The notes below the pieces were generated by a model that was not told the DNA's origin, did not search any database, and saw only the letters and a list, made by a program, of their open reading frames with translations. From assembly GCF_030824435.1 (NCBI RefSeq), contig NZ_JAVBXS010000041.1, positions 1 through 51,174 on the forward strand: a stretch of DNA of 51,174 nt, written 5' to 3'. Each line of letters opens with the position of its first letter. Position 1 is the first letter of the stretch. Of this stretch, positions 37,001 through 44,891 are shown piece after piece. Position numbers and translations under genes: made by a program. The DNA comes from Rheinheimera sp. (GTDB lineage: Bacteria; Pseudomonadota; Gammaproteobacteria; Enterobacterales; Alteromonadaceae).

Positions 37001-37717
37001 ATGGGTCGTATCATTGAGAATTTAAATCTGTCAGAACAGGTGACCAACGATCTGGGGCGGGCCATAGTGGCTGGTGAATACAGTTGCGAATCCGGTTTAC
37101 CAACCGAAGCCCAGCTGTGTGAAGAATACGGCATCAGCCGCACCGCTGTGCGTGAAGCGGTAAAAATGCTGGCAGCCAAAGGCCTGATCTCATCAAGGCC
37201 ACGCCAGGGCATCAGTGTTGAACAACCCAGCAACTGGAATTTGTACGACACCAGTGTTTTAAGCTGGTTGCTCAACAGCAGCCCATCCTTAAATGTGCTG
37301 AAAGAGTTTTTACAGGTTCGCCTTGCTATTGAACCTCAGGCGGCGGCACTTGCGGCCGAGTTTGCCCGTGATGAAGATATCGACCAGATTGAAAAAGCCG
37401 TAGCCGCTATGCGGGCTGCAGCTGTTGACCCACAAGGCAGTATGCATGATGCCGATCTGGCTTTTCATACCAGTATTTTGTTTGCCAGTCGCAACAGGTT
37501 CTTTTTCCAGTTGCGCGACTTTATCCGCACTGCATTAAATGTCAGTATTCAGCACACCACACCGGCCAAAGCCAACGACTTAGCAGTGGCAGAAGATCAT
37601 GCCAAAATTTGCACTGCCATCCGCAACCGGCAGCCGGAACGTGCCAAAAATCTGATGACACATCTGATTGACGAAGCCATGACTTTTATCGAAGCAGAAA
37701 TTAAAAGACGCAGCTAA
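37001..37717 (+). CDS. GntR-family regulator, FadR/FCD subfamily
   Basis: 238 residues. The winged helix-turn-helix is at about 10-75 (PTEAQLCEEYGISRTAVREAVKMLAAKGLISSRPRQG). A helical FCD effector domain follows with metal-type residues in DADLAFHTSILFAS and EDHAKICTAI. FCD proteins sense small acids or sugars and repress nearby catabolic genes. FadR-subfamily operators have the form GTA-n-TAC, exactly the core of the ten sites in this window, so this protein is the best candidate for the arabinose-locus regulator (inference). TGAGGAG precedes the ATG. It leads the dehydrogenase gene by 24 bases. Confidence 0.9.
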   Translation: MGRIIENLNLSEQVTNDLGRAIVAGEYSCESGLPTEAQLCEEYGISRTAVREAVKMLAAKGLISSRPRQGISVEQPSNWNLYDTSVLSWLLNSSPSLNVLKEFLQVRLAIEPQAAALAAEFARDEDIDQIEKAVAAMRAAAVDPQGSMHDADLAFHTSILFASRNRFFFQLRDFIRTALNVSIQHTTPAKANDLAVAEDHAKICTAIRNRQPERAKNLMTHLIDEAMTFIEAEIKRRS

Positions 37718-37741
37718 GAGTTTGCGTCCGGGGCAGAAAAC

Positions 37742-38521
37742 ATGCAGCACAACTTAAGCCACAAAGCGAATTACCCCAGTCTGCGGGGCAAAGTGGTTTT
37801 TATCAGCGGTGGTGGCACAGGTATTGGCGCCAGGCTGGTTGAGCGTTTTTGTCTGCAGGGAGCCAAAGTTGCATTTGTGGACATAGCGCGCGAGGCCGGT
37901 GAAGCGCTGGTACGTCAAGTGAGTCAGCAATGTGCGGAGGCGCCGCTGTTTATGCCTTGTGATATCCGCGATATTGCTGCTTTGCAGGCTTGTATTTCAC
38001 AGGCGCAACAGCATTTTGGTTTGATCAGCATCCTGATCAACAATGCCGCTGACGACACCCGCCACCAGGTGGAAGAGTTGACAGTGGAATATTGGGATGA
38101 ACGTTTTGCTGTTAATTTACGGCATTATTTTTTCGCCGCTCAGGCGGTATTGCCACAAATGCAGCAATTGGGCGGCGGCAGTATTATTAACCTTGGTTCT
38201 ATCAGCTGGCGTATTAAACAAACCTGTATGCCGGCTTACACCACGGCCAAAGCCGCTATTGAAGGTTTAACCCGCACGCTGGCCGGACGTTATGGCGTTG
38301 ATTTTATTCGGGTAAACAGCCTGATCCCTGGCTGGGTGATGACAGAACGTCAGTTGGCACGCTGGCTTGATGCCGACACTGTAAAAGAAATTAACCGTCA
38401 TCAGTCGATTAAACAGCAGCTGGAACCCGATGATATCTGTGATATGGCGTTGTTCCTTGCTGCCGATGACAGCCGTATGTTAACGGCACAAAGTGTCATA
38501 GTGGATGGTGGTTGGGTCTGA
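37742..38521 (+). CDS. SDR-family pentose 1-dehydrogenase
   Basis: 259 residues of the short-chain dehydrogenase family. Seen: NAD-binding SGGGTGIGARL, CDIRD, NNAADDTRH, the catalytic Ser in NLGSISW and YTTAK (Tyr/Lys). The motifs NNA-DD-RH, YWDERxxVNLRH and GSISW also occur in the Caulobacter D-xylose dehydrogenase XylB as I recall it, so oxidation of an aldopentose to its lactone is the likely reaction. In this setting L-arabinose is the probable sugar. The gene lies between the regulator and a TauE-like permease. Confidence 0.85.
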   Translation: MQHNLSHKANYPSLRGKVVFISGGGTGIGARLVERFCLQGAKVAFVDIAREAGEALVRQVSQQCAEAPLFMPCDIRDIAALQACISQAQQHFGLISILINNAADDTRHQVEELTVEYWDERFAVNLRHYFFAAQAVLPQMQQLGGGSIINLGSISWRIKQTCMPAYTTAKAAIEGLTRTLAGRYGVDFIRVNSLIPGWVMTERQLARWLDADTVKEINRHQSIKQQLEPDDICDMALFLAADDSRMLTAQSVIVDGGWV

Positions 38522-38651
38522 AGCTGAACCGGCCTGCCTTTGATGGCGCAGTACTGTTAACGTCTTAACCTCTTCATCTTTTTAAGCTTTTTATCTTCCA
38601 ACCTCACCCTGTGTTGTTTATCTGCGGTTATCAGTCAAAGCTTGCATTTAT

Positions 38652-38670
38652 ATAATTGTATTATAATATT
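38652..38670. promoter_or_regulatory. Candidate operator, site 10 (permease/lactonase operon)
   Basis: 15 of 18 positions match (ATAATTGTA-T-TATAATATT). It lies 47 bases before the TTG start of the permease, supporting that start. Confidence 0.6.
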
Positions 38671-38716
38671 TATATTCGCCGCATTCTGTGGCATCCATCA
38701 CCAAGAGGCTGTTTGT

Positions 38717-39418
38717 TTGACTGAAGTGCTGCTGATAAATCTGATCCTGCTGACAGGCGCCTGTCTGCAAGGGCTACTTGGCTTTGGGCTGGGACTGTTT
38801 AGTGCACCCCTGCTGTTTATTCTGGCTCCACAATACGTGCCGGGTCCGATGATCCTGAACGCTTTGTTGTTGACCTTATTAATGTCGATCCGCAACCATC
38901 AGGACCTGCAATGGAGACAGACCAGTTATGCGTTGGCTGGTGGCACCTTGGGGGTGTTGGGGGCTGCGCTGCTGATGTCCAGTCTGGTGTTTGCCCAATA
39001 CCGTATGCTGTTTGGTGGCCTGATTGTGATTGCGGTTCTGTTGTCTGTGGTGGGGGCAAGGCCGGCACTTAGCCCGCGCAATAACTTAATTGCCGGCATT
39101 TTTTCCGGTTTTATCGGCACTGCAACCTCAGCAGGTGGTGCACCTATGGGGCTGTTGTATCAGCATGCAGAACCCAGGCTGCGCAATGCCAATCTCAGTA
39201 TGTTTTTCCTTTATATCAATGTGTTTGGCATGTTGGTGTTATGGTTAGGCGGCATTTCCGGTTGGGCGGATATTTATTTGTTTTTACAATCGATACCGGC
39301 TTTGTTAATTGGCTGGGGAATGTCCGGTTTTGTCGGCCGCCATCTGCAAGCGAAGCGTTTACGCCAGATGATTCTGCTGGTAGCCTTTGCTGCCGGCCTG
39401 ATGTCGGTGCTGCTCTGA
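38717..39418 (+). CDS. TauE/SafE-family membrane permease
   Basis: About 233 residues from a TTG at 38717, eight bases after AAGAGG. The frame is open from 38642, but that start would place the operator inside the gene. Seven to eight hydrophobic helices; family marks are QGLLGFGLGLFSAPLL at the start and the repeated half GIFSGFIGTATSAGGAPMGLL. TauE/SafE proteins export small anions such as sulfite, sulfoacetate and other organic acids. Between a sugar dehydrogenase and a lactonase it may move an aldonate (inference). Confidence 0.85.
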   Translation: MTEVLLINLILLTGACLQGLLGFGLGLFSAPLLFILAPQYVPGPMILNALLLTLLMSIRNHQDLQWRQTSYALAGGTLGVLGAALLMSSLVFAQYRMLFGGLIVIAVLLSVVGARPALSPRNNLIAGIFSGFIGTATSAGGAPMGLLYQHAEPRLRNANLSMFFLYINVFGMLVLWLGGISGWADIYLFLQSIPALLIGWGMSGFVGRHLQAKRLRQMILLVAFAAGLMSVLL

Positions 39419-39469
39419 CTGTGGACGAGTAGCTGTATTGCCACTTCGCCACATCGGATAAAAGGTTTT

Positions 39470-40363
39470 ATGTTATCAGCACAGTTTTCTGTTTGCCCTG
39501 GTCATGCTGCCGCTTTGGCCGAAGGTATTTATTGGGATGCTAAGCGTAAGCGTCTGTTTTGGGTTGATATTCTGCATCCGTGGTTATACTGGTTTGAACC
39601 AGAAAGCCAAAAAACAGCACGAATTGCGTTGCAGGAACCCGGTTGCTGGCTGGTTGGCACCGAAGGGCAACTGCTGTTGCTTGGCATGTCGCGTAGCATT
39701 GGTTTGTTAGACCCCGACACAGGTCAGGTCAGGTTACTGCCGCAGTTGTTGTTGCAGACTGAACCGGCAGGCAACCGCTTAAATGATGGCGGTGTCGATC
39801 ACAAAGGACGGCTTTGGTTTGGCACCATGGACAACGCCGAGCAGGTTGCTACAGGGCAGTTATACCGCGTTGACCAACGGGGTTTACAAAGTGTTGATAC
39901 CGGTTATGTGGTAACCAATGGCCCTGTATTCAGCCCGGATGGACGTTTCCTTTATCACGCCAGCTCTGCCAGCAGGGAAGTGTACCGTTTTGCCTTGTCG
40001 GCAGAAGGTGAACTGTCCGACAAACAATGTTTTATCCGTTTTAGCGAACAGCAGGGTTTTCCCGACGGTATGGCGCTGGATGCAGCCGGCGGATTATGGA
40101 TAGCGCAGTGGCGCGGCGGTGGTATCAGCCGTTTTGACCAACAAGGCCAGCTAACCCATCAGCTGCAATTACCCGTCAGCAATGTTACCAATCTCACTTT
40201 TGCCGGACCTGAACTGCGGCAGCTGTTTATTACCACAGCGCAGGCGGGCCTGAGTGCGGCAGAATTACAACAACAACCGGCAGCCGGCAAGTTATTTAGG
40301 GTCGACCTTGATATTCCGGGTATTGCTTTGCCTGTGATTGATATCGGGGCATTGCCGGAATAA
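39470..40363 (+). CDS. SMP-30/gluconolactonase-family lactonase
   Basis: 297 residues forming a six-bladed propeller. The divalent-metal ligands are all visible: Glu in LAEGIYWD, Asn in NRLNDGGVD, Asn in VTNGPVFSPDGR and Asp in FPDGMALD. These enzymes open aldonolactones such as arabinono-, xylono- or gluconolactone. Paired with the dehydrogenase at 37742 it would complete sugar to aldonate oxidation. AAAAGG precedes the ATG. No aldonate dehydratase follows in this window. Confidence 0.9.
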   Translation: MLSAQFSVCPGHAAALAEGIYWDAKRKRLFWVDILHPWLYWFEPESQKTARIALQEPGCWLVGTEGQLLLLGMSRSIGLLDPDTGQVRLLPQLLLQTEPAGNRLNDGGVDHKGRLWFGTMDNAEQVATGQLYRVDQRGLQSVDTGYVVTNGPVFSPDGRFLYHASSASREVYRFALSAEGELSDKQCFIRFSEQQGFPDGMALDAAGGLWIAQWRGGGISRFDQQGQLTHQLQLPVSNVTNLTFAGPELRQLFITTAQAGLSAAELQQQPAAGKLFRVDLDIPGIALPVIDIGALPE

Positions 40364-40444
40364 GGGGGGACTGAAGTTCACTTTTCTTAAATCAGCCAAA
40401 TATCAAAACAGTAAAACAGAAGTAGTAAGGATACTAAGCTCGCG

Positions 40445-40852
40445 ATGAACATAAAATGCCCAAATTGTAGTACCAACAACACAATTGAATTTGCAGAGAA
40501 CATCTGTTGCCATGCATGTAAAAAGAGTTTTGCTGGATTTTCGTTTCGAAAATATAAAATGCCCATTGCAGGTGTTACATCTGTTTTGTTGATTGCAACC
40601 TTGGGAGGGCTTCAGCTTGAGAGTTATGTTTTAGAGCCAAAACGTTATTCTACAGCTGCCATTTACGAGATAGTCAGTTATTGTGCTAATCCGACAAATG
40701 TGATGATAACGCAATCAATGCATCGCCAACTTGCAGAAGAATGTATTTGTGCACTGAATAAAACCATGGTCGAGATAAGTGAATCTGAGCTCACAATGCG
40801 GGCGGGAGAGTTCACAAGGTTGTTTAACAAACACAGAGCTAGTTGTTATTAA
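40445..40852 (+). CDS. Small zinc-ribbon membrane protein
   Basis: 135 residues. An N-terminal zinc ribbon (C5xxC8 and C22xxC25 in CPNC...CHAC) is followed by one membrane segment (about 40-57) and an 80-residue tail with three further Cys, probably outside the cytoplasm. No function recognised. It ends the ordinary region after the arabinose locus and its codon use is more AT-rich than the locus. Confidence 0.65.
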   Translation: MNIKCPNCSTNNTIEFAENICCHACKKSFAGFSFRKYKMPIAGVTSVLLIATLGGLQLESYVLEPKRYSTAAIYEIVSYCANPTNVMITQSMHRQLAEECICALNKTMVEISESELTMRAGEFTRLFNKHRASCY

Positions 40853-40853
40853 A

Positions 40854-40874
40854 AAGGCCGGATCCCTCCGGCCT
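40854..40874 (-). terminator. Terminator of the minus-strand mini-protein gene
   Basis: AGGCCGG/CCGGCCT stem with TTTTT following on the minus strand. Confidence 0.75.
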
Positions 40875-40886
40875 GATGAATTGATA

Positions 40887-41108
40887 TTAAATCTGGTTTT
40901 TTACGGGCGGGTTATTGCCGCGTCCAGGTCCTGATGGGTTTCCCGTTTTGCTGGGGCCGTTTGTTGGTGGTGTTTTTGATGCTGACGTTTTAGCGGCGAT
41001 ACTGGCTGCCTTAGCCGCAAATGAGTCTTTAGATACCTTGCCGTCGTTGGCCTTTGCGGTTGCTGATTGAATGCGAGCAGCGGCTTCTTTAGTCATAGGT
41101 GTAGACAT
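40887..41108 (-). CDS. SMP-motif (seed-maturation-like) mini-protein
   Basis: 73 residues. The N-terminal half, MTKEAAARIQSATAKANDG then VSKDSFAAKAASIAAK, fits the SMP motif of plant LEA-type seed maturation proteins, also found as small single-motif proteins in bacteria and fungi. The C-terminal half is a disordered Pro/Gly/Asn tail. AAAGGAG precedes the ATG and a terminator follows, so it is a real unit. A desiccation- or stress-related role is suggested only by the family. It is divergent from the next gene across two perfect inverted repeats. Confidence 0.75.
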   Translation of the reverse strand: MSTPMTKEAAARIQSATAKANDGKVSKDSFAAKAASIAAKTSASKTPPTNGPSKTGNPSGPGRGNNPPVKNQI

Positions 41109-41123
41109 TTAAATCTCCTTTGA

Positions 41124-41143
41124 GTTATCAACGCTTTGATAAC
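41124..41143. promoter_or_regulatory. Perfect inverted repeat, candidate operator
   Basis: GTTATCAA-CGCT-TTGATAAC, an 8-4-8 perfect dyad 15 bases upstream of the SMP-motif gene start and before the divergent gene. Confidence 0.55.
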
Positions 41144-41160
41144 TATTGTTTTAGCGTTCA

Positions 41161-41176
41161 ACAACACTATTGTTGT
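41161..41176. promoter_or_regulatory. Second perfect inverted repeat
   Basis: ACAACA-CTAT-TGTTGT, a 6-4-6 perfect dyad just before the AGGAG ribosome site of the gene at 41196. Confidence 0.45.
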
Positions 41177-41195
41177 GAACAGGAGTGATACTAAA

Positions 41196-41573
41196 TTGCC
41201 GAACGGGACAAAAAGGGACACTGAGCAGGTTAAGCAGCTGCAAGTGCAAATTAAATCTATGCAAAAGCAACTCGGCTGGACCAATACTCAGTTGGCAAAT
41301 GCTATCTATTGTGAGTTGTTCGAAGAAGACGATGATGATGGTATGCAGAAGTTTGCTGAAACGCTGAAAAAACAACTTAAACGCGACAGCACGCCGACTG
41401 AACTGCTGCAACGTTATATTCAGCTTATTAGCAGTCATCAAGATTACCGCAGAGCTGGCTTGATCGTGGCAACCCCGATACGTTTGGGGGTTGTTGATTT
41501 TCAGATTTTGCGTGCAGTGAGCGCAGCGTCGCAGAAACTAATCACAGACAACAATGTTAATGAAGTGAATTAA
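41196..41573 (+). CDS. Unknown protein, possible DNA-binding
   Basis: About 125 residues if started at the TTG at 41196, ten bases after AGGAG; no ATG is available, and the frame is open from 41136. A coiled helical N-terminus leads to SMQKQLGWTNTQLANAIYCE, which reads like a helix-turn-helix of the Cro/XRE kind. The acidic run EEDDDDG follows, then a helical C-terminus. It could regulate itself and the divergent mini-protein through the inverted repeats between them (inference). Confidence 0.6.
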   Translation: MPNGTKRDTEQVKQLQVQIKSMQKQLGWTNTQLANAIYCELFEEDDDDGMQKFAETLKKQLKRDSTPTELLQRYIQLISSHQDYRRAGLIVATPIRLGVVDFQILRAVSAASQKLITDNNVNEVN

Positions 41574-41602
41574 CTCAGTAGTGAAGAGTTAATGCACCAT
41601 GC

Positions 41603-42769
41603 TTAATTATTAAAAACAAATTCTCCAGAGCACCATGCCACTGAACGGTTTCGGCCATTTTCTTTGGCATGGTAGAGGGCGTCGTCTGCTTGTTTGATCA
41701 GTGAGTCTAAATCCTGGTTTGGTTGGGCGATGACGTAACCGATACTGATGGTTATTTTGGCGCCAGGCACTATTTGCTGAGCTTCAATTTGTTGTCTTAA
41801 TAGTTCGGCTTTTTCTGCCGCTTGTTGCTGATTTACGCCCGGAAGGCAGACCAGAAATTCTTCTCCGCCCATGCGAAAAACCAAATCGTAGTTTCTAAAG
41901 GTGGCCTGACTGACGGCAGCCACCTGACGAATGACCTGGTCACCCATTTGATGGCCAAAGTTGTCGTTTACACTTTTAAAATGGTCGATATCAAATATCA
42001 GCAGTGCCATAGGCTGATGATTCCGCAGACAACGATTGAGCTCAGCGTTTAGCCTGTCTTGCATTGAATATCTATTGAGTAAACCTGTCATTGGGTCACG
42101 TTCTGCCCGAACTTCCAGCTCCAATTGTCTTTGCCTGGCTAAAATTATCAGGCCACCTGTCAGTATTAAAGCGGCATATATTGTCAGACTAAACCAGCCG
42201 AGTTGGTGCACAAATGGATTCGGTTCGGCAGCGGTAAAACTGTATTTTCCTGTGATAAACAGCGCACTGCGTAACAACATCTGTGCAATGTTAAAAAACA
42301 TTACACACTGAAAGAAGGTCACTACTTTGCTGAACTTACCGGGGGTTGAGGTAAACAATAAGCGTAAGCACAGGACGTTAACTGCGCACATGATGGCAAA
42401 TCCAATTAATAGTCTGCTGAACTGATCTTGCTGGAATAAAGGCAGGAACCAGACTGAGTAGGTTAGAGTGGCGAACAGAACCAAATAATAACGTTGTAGT
42501 GGCACCTGCAACAGTCGGTACAAGGCGCTTAGAATCAATAAATGAATAACCACTGTAATTGTATTAATAAAACCAGGGAGGATAAAATACGGCAGTGCAA
42601 CATGATCGCGCATAATGGCAATAAATGCATGCATTATCAGGCAACAACCACTCAAACTAAAATCAAGCAGGTATTTTTGAGTGAGGTTTCTGCGGTACTC
42701 AATGCCAAAAAAAATGGCGGTGAATAAGCCAATCACCAGATTAATGGCGGCTAAAGTAAATAAATCCAT
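41603..42769 (-). CDS. Membrane diguanylate cyclase (GGDEF)
   Basis: 388 residues. Six to seven N-terminal hydrophobic helices (about 5-210) lead to a GGDEF domain starting at DPMTGLLNR. The active site reads GGEEF (301-305), with RNYD five residues ahead, the RxxD product-inhibition site, so the enzyme should be active and feedback controlled. FDIDHFKSVND is the metal/GTP segment. It makes cyclic di-GMP; the membrane sensor input is unknown. Single gene; weak ribosome site. The 191 bases 42770-42960 beyond its start show nothing else. Confidence 0.93.
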   Translation of the reverse strand: MDLFTLAAINLVIGLFTAIFFGIEYRRNLTQKYLLDFSLSGCCLIMHAFIAIMRDHVALPYFILPGFINTITVVIHLLILSALYRLLQVPLQRYYLVLFATLTYSVWFLPLFQQDQFSRLLIGFAIMCAVNVLCLRLLFTSTPGKFSKVVTFFQCVMFFNIAQMLLRSALFITGKYSFTAAEPNPFVHQLGWFSLTIYAALILTGGLIILARQRQLELEVRAERDPMTGLLNRYSMQDRLNAELNRCLRNHQPMALLIFDIDHFKSVNDNFGHQMGDQVIRQVAAVSQATFRNYDLVFRMGGEEFLVCLPGVNQQQAAEKAELLRQQIEAQQIVPGAKITISIGYVIAQPNQDLDSLIKQADDALYHAKENGRNRSVAWCSGEFVFNN

Positions 42770-42960
42770 TTAAGTTTTATATCCCTGAAACAATCGTTAA
42801 ATTGTTGATTTTCTTTACAACACAAAAAGCAATATAGGTGATGACACGAGCGAGTACCTATTATTGCTCAGAATATAAGCTTACTCTAATTGAAGTCAAG
42901 GATGATTCGGAATAAACCAATAGGGTCTGGTGGCTCTGGGGTAAGTTATGGGCAATCCGG

Positions 42961-43200
42961 CCATATGCAGAGCATATGGCGTTCGCGCAGCAGTAAGTCA
43001 GATTGCTGACTTGCTGAAAGACCGGGCGGACCCATCAGGATTGACTCGCCGCATCCTGCGACTCGCCCTACGGGCAGCGCGTTGCGCTGTGCCAAAACGC
43101 TCCCGGCTTATACTCGTATCATCCTGCGGGTCGGCTGCGCCGTTCCAATTTGTTCCAGACAAATTGGTGGTCGAACAACATGTTCTCATCCGATAGGGTG
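42961..43200. repeat. Tandem multi-hairpin repeat, copy 1
   Basis: A 240-base unit made of successive hairpins: CCATATGC-AGA-GCATATGG (42961-42979), AGTAAGTCAG with CTGACTTGCT (42992-43015), CGCA-TCC-TGCG, CCAATTTG with CAAATTGG (43145-43167) and GAACA-ACA-TGTTC. Read on the minus strand it contains AATCCTGATGGGTcCGCC (13-base core 43030-43042), 17 of 18 bases identical to the 3' end of the tRNA-Arg fragment at 43429. It follows tRNA-Arg on that strand, like the tRNA-tail repeats of the E. coli tyrT operon (RtT). Confidence 0.7.
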
Positions 43201-43385
43201 CCATATGCAGAGTATATGGCGTTCGCCCGGCAGCAAGTCAGACTGCTGACTTGCTGAAAGACCGGGCTCACCCATCAGGATTGACTCGGTACATCCTGTA
43301 CCTCGCCCTTCGGGCGTTGCTTCGCAACGTCCCAAACGGCAGTCCTGCCGTTTGGTCGAACAGCATGTTCTCATCCGATAGGGTG
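43201..43385. repeat. Tandem multi-hairpin repeat, copy 2
   Basis: A 185-base second copy starting exactly where copy 1 ends. It keeps the same order of hairpins: CCATATGC-AGA-GTATATGG, AGCAAGTCAG/CTGACTTGCT (43232-43255), GGTACA-TCC-TGTACC, GCCCTTCGGGC, GTTGC-TTC-GCAAC, CCAAACGGCAG with CTGCCGTTTGG, and GAACA-GCA-TGTTC. Several stems differ in sequence from copy 1 but still pair. The tRNA-like core is at 43270-43282. Confidence 0.7.
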
Positions 43386-43396
43386 CTATAAATGCA

Positions 43397-43420
43397 AAAA
43401 CCACCTGAAAAGGTGGTTTT
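43397..43420 (-). terminator. tRNA terminator
   Basis: AAAACCACCT-GAAA-AGGTGGTTTT, a perfect stem; on the minus strand it directly follows the tRNA-Arg 3' end and ends in a T-run. Confidence 0.85.
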
Positions 43421-43428
43421 GACATTTA

Positions 43429-43473
<45 letters not shown>

Positions 43474-43612
43474 CGAGAAAAATATAAATATTTCATGCAC
43501 TTAGATGAACAAGGGTGAACAATTATGGTCTATAACTATCTGATATCAGGTGAGTTTTTTTGGCCTGTTTGTTCTTCATCGTTCATTCAGTTTCGTGGCT
43601 GCACGATGGAGT

Positions 43613-43633
43613 TGCTATAAATATGCTATAAAT
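43613..43633. repeat. Direct repeats near the integrase start
   Basis: TGCTATAAAT occurs at 43613-43622 and 43624-43633, eleven bases apart, and again at 43384-43393 on the other side of the att core. These could be integrase arm-type sites. Confidence 0.4.
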
Positions 43634-43645
43634 GGAAAATCAGCG

Positions 43646-44881
43646 ATGGCAATCAAGGCCAAAATTTCCCAATCGACCATCAAAAATCTTCGTCCTGAAG
43701 ACAAGCGGATTAACGACACCGATCTGGCTGGTTTTCATGCACTCATCGCCGCAAGTGGCAAAATAACCTATTACCTGAATTATCGTCTGAACGGCAAACA
43801 AGGCAATTTTAAACTTGGCGTGGAAGGTCAAATTACGCCTGCCATTGCTCGGGATTTGGCAAAGCAAAAAGCCGGTGAAGTTGCCAAAGGCACAGATGTT
43901 CAGGAAGTAAAAAAGCATGAGCGGCAAGCCCGAAAGCTTGAAGCACAATCTACGCTGAAAAACTTTATCGAATCCAAATTCGCCCCTTGGCTTTATTCCC
44001 AAAATCCAAAAACAGCCAAAGCGCGCATTGACGTCTTTAACACCAGTTTTGCCCATCTGATGGATTACCAGTTAGCCGATATAAAGCCGCATTTAATTGA
44101 GCAATGGCGCATCGAACGCAAGGCCAAAGGCAATAGCAATGCCACCATTAACCGGCAAATAACTAACCTGCAAAGCTGTTTAAGCCGAGCGGTGGAATGG
44201 GAGGTGATTGAAAAGCATGAACTGAACAAAGTGAAGCGCTTGCCTGAAGACAATTCCAAAATTCGCTACCTATCCAAAGTTGAGGAAAAGGCACTACGCG
44301 CCACCATGCGCGAGCGGGACGCGAGAATTAAACAAGAACGCAGCAACGGCAATAAACATCGGGAAGACCGCAGTTATGAGTTGTTGCCTTGTTTAAGTAG
44401 CAAAACCTTTGCTGATCATCTGGAACCCATAGTGCTGCTGGCAATGAATACCGGCATGCGGCGCGGCGAAATTCTAAGCCTGTGCTGGGAAAACGTCAGT
44501 TTTGATACCAAAACCCTGACAGTACAGTTTGAACATGCCAAATCAGGCAAAACCCGCCATATACCGCTGAACGGTGAAGCATTCCGCACTTTGCAAAGTT
44601 GGCAAGCCGACACCGGCGACACCGGCATTGTGTTTAAAGGCCAAAACGGCAAAGCCATGACTGACATTGGCAAAGGTTGGGAAAAACTACTGGAAGATGC
44701 CGGTATTACTAATTTCCGTTTTCACGACCTGCGCCACCACTTCGCCAGCAAACTGGTGATGGCTAGTGTCGATTTAAATACCGTTCGTGAACTGTTAGGC
44801 CATGGCGATTTAGCCATGACCTTACGCTACGCCCACTTAGCGCCGGAACATAAAGCGGCTGCTGTGAATTTGATTGGATAG
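43646..44881 (+). CDS. Tyrosine integrase of the island
   Basis: About 411 residues from the ATG at 43646 (MAIKAKISQS); the frame is open from a GTG at 43550 but that stretch is non-coding in look. An N-terminal DUF4102-like arm-binding domain (about 1-90), a SAM-like core-binding domain (about 100-200) and the catalytic domain follow. Catalytic residues: Arg in NTGMRRGEIL (about 272), HDLRHHF (H360, R363), LLGHGDLAM (H386) and the nucleophile Tyr in TLRYAHL (Y395). Complete and probably active. It lies directly beside the tRNA-Arg att core, reading into the island. Confidence 0.94.
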   Translation: MAIKAKISQSTIKNLRPEDKRINDTDLAGFHALIAASGKITYYLNYRLNGKQGNFKLGVEGQITPAIARDLAKQKAGEVAKGTDVQEVKKHERQARKLEAQSTLKNFIESKFAPWLYSQNPKTAKARIDVFNTSFAHLMDYQLADIKPHLIEQWRIERKAKGNSNATINRQITNLQSCLSRAVEWEVIEKHELNKVKRLPEDNSKIRYLSKVEEKALRATMRERDARIKQERSNGNKHREDRSYELLPCLSSKTFADHLEPIVLLAMNTGMRRGEILSLCWENVSFDTKTLTVQFEHAKSGKTRHIPLNGEAFRTLQSWQADTGDTGIVFKGQNGKAMTDIGKGWEKLLEDAGITNFRFHDLRHHFASKLVMASVDLNTVRELLGHGDLAMTLRYAHLAPEHKAAAVNLIG

Positions 44882-44891
44882 GTATAACTAA

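Noticed and set aside
38642-38716. Longer TauE frame from 38642
   Set aside because: The operator site would be inside the gene and no ribosome site precedes it.
42961-43385. CRISPR array
   Set aside because: Only two long imperfect units with hairpins, no short repeats with unique spacers and no cas genes.
42948-43425. Open frames within the tandem repeats on both strands, including an Arg-rich minus-strand frame
   Set aside because: They follow from GC-rich hairpin sequence, differ between the two copies and have no ribosome sites. The Arg-rich frame recalls the small basic protein of the tyrT repeats but is not supported enough to call.
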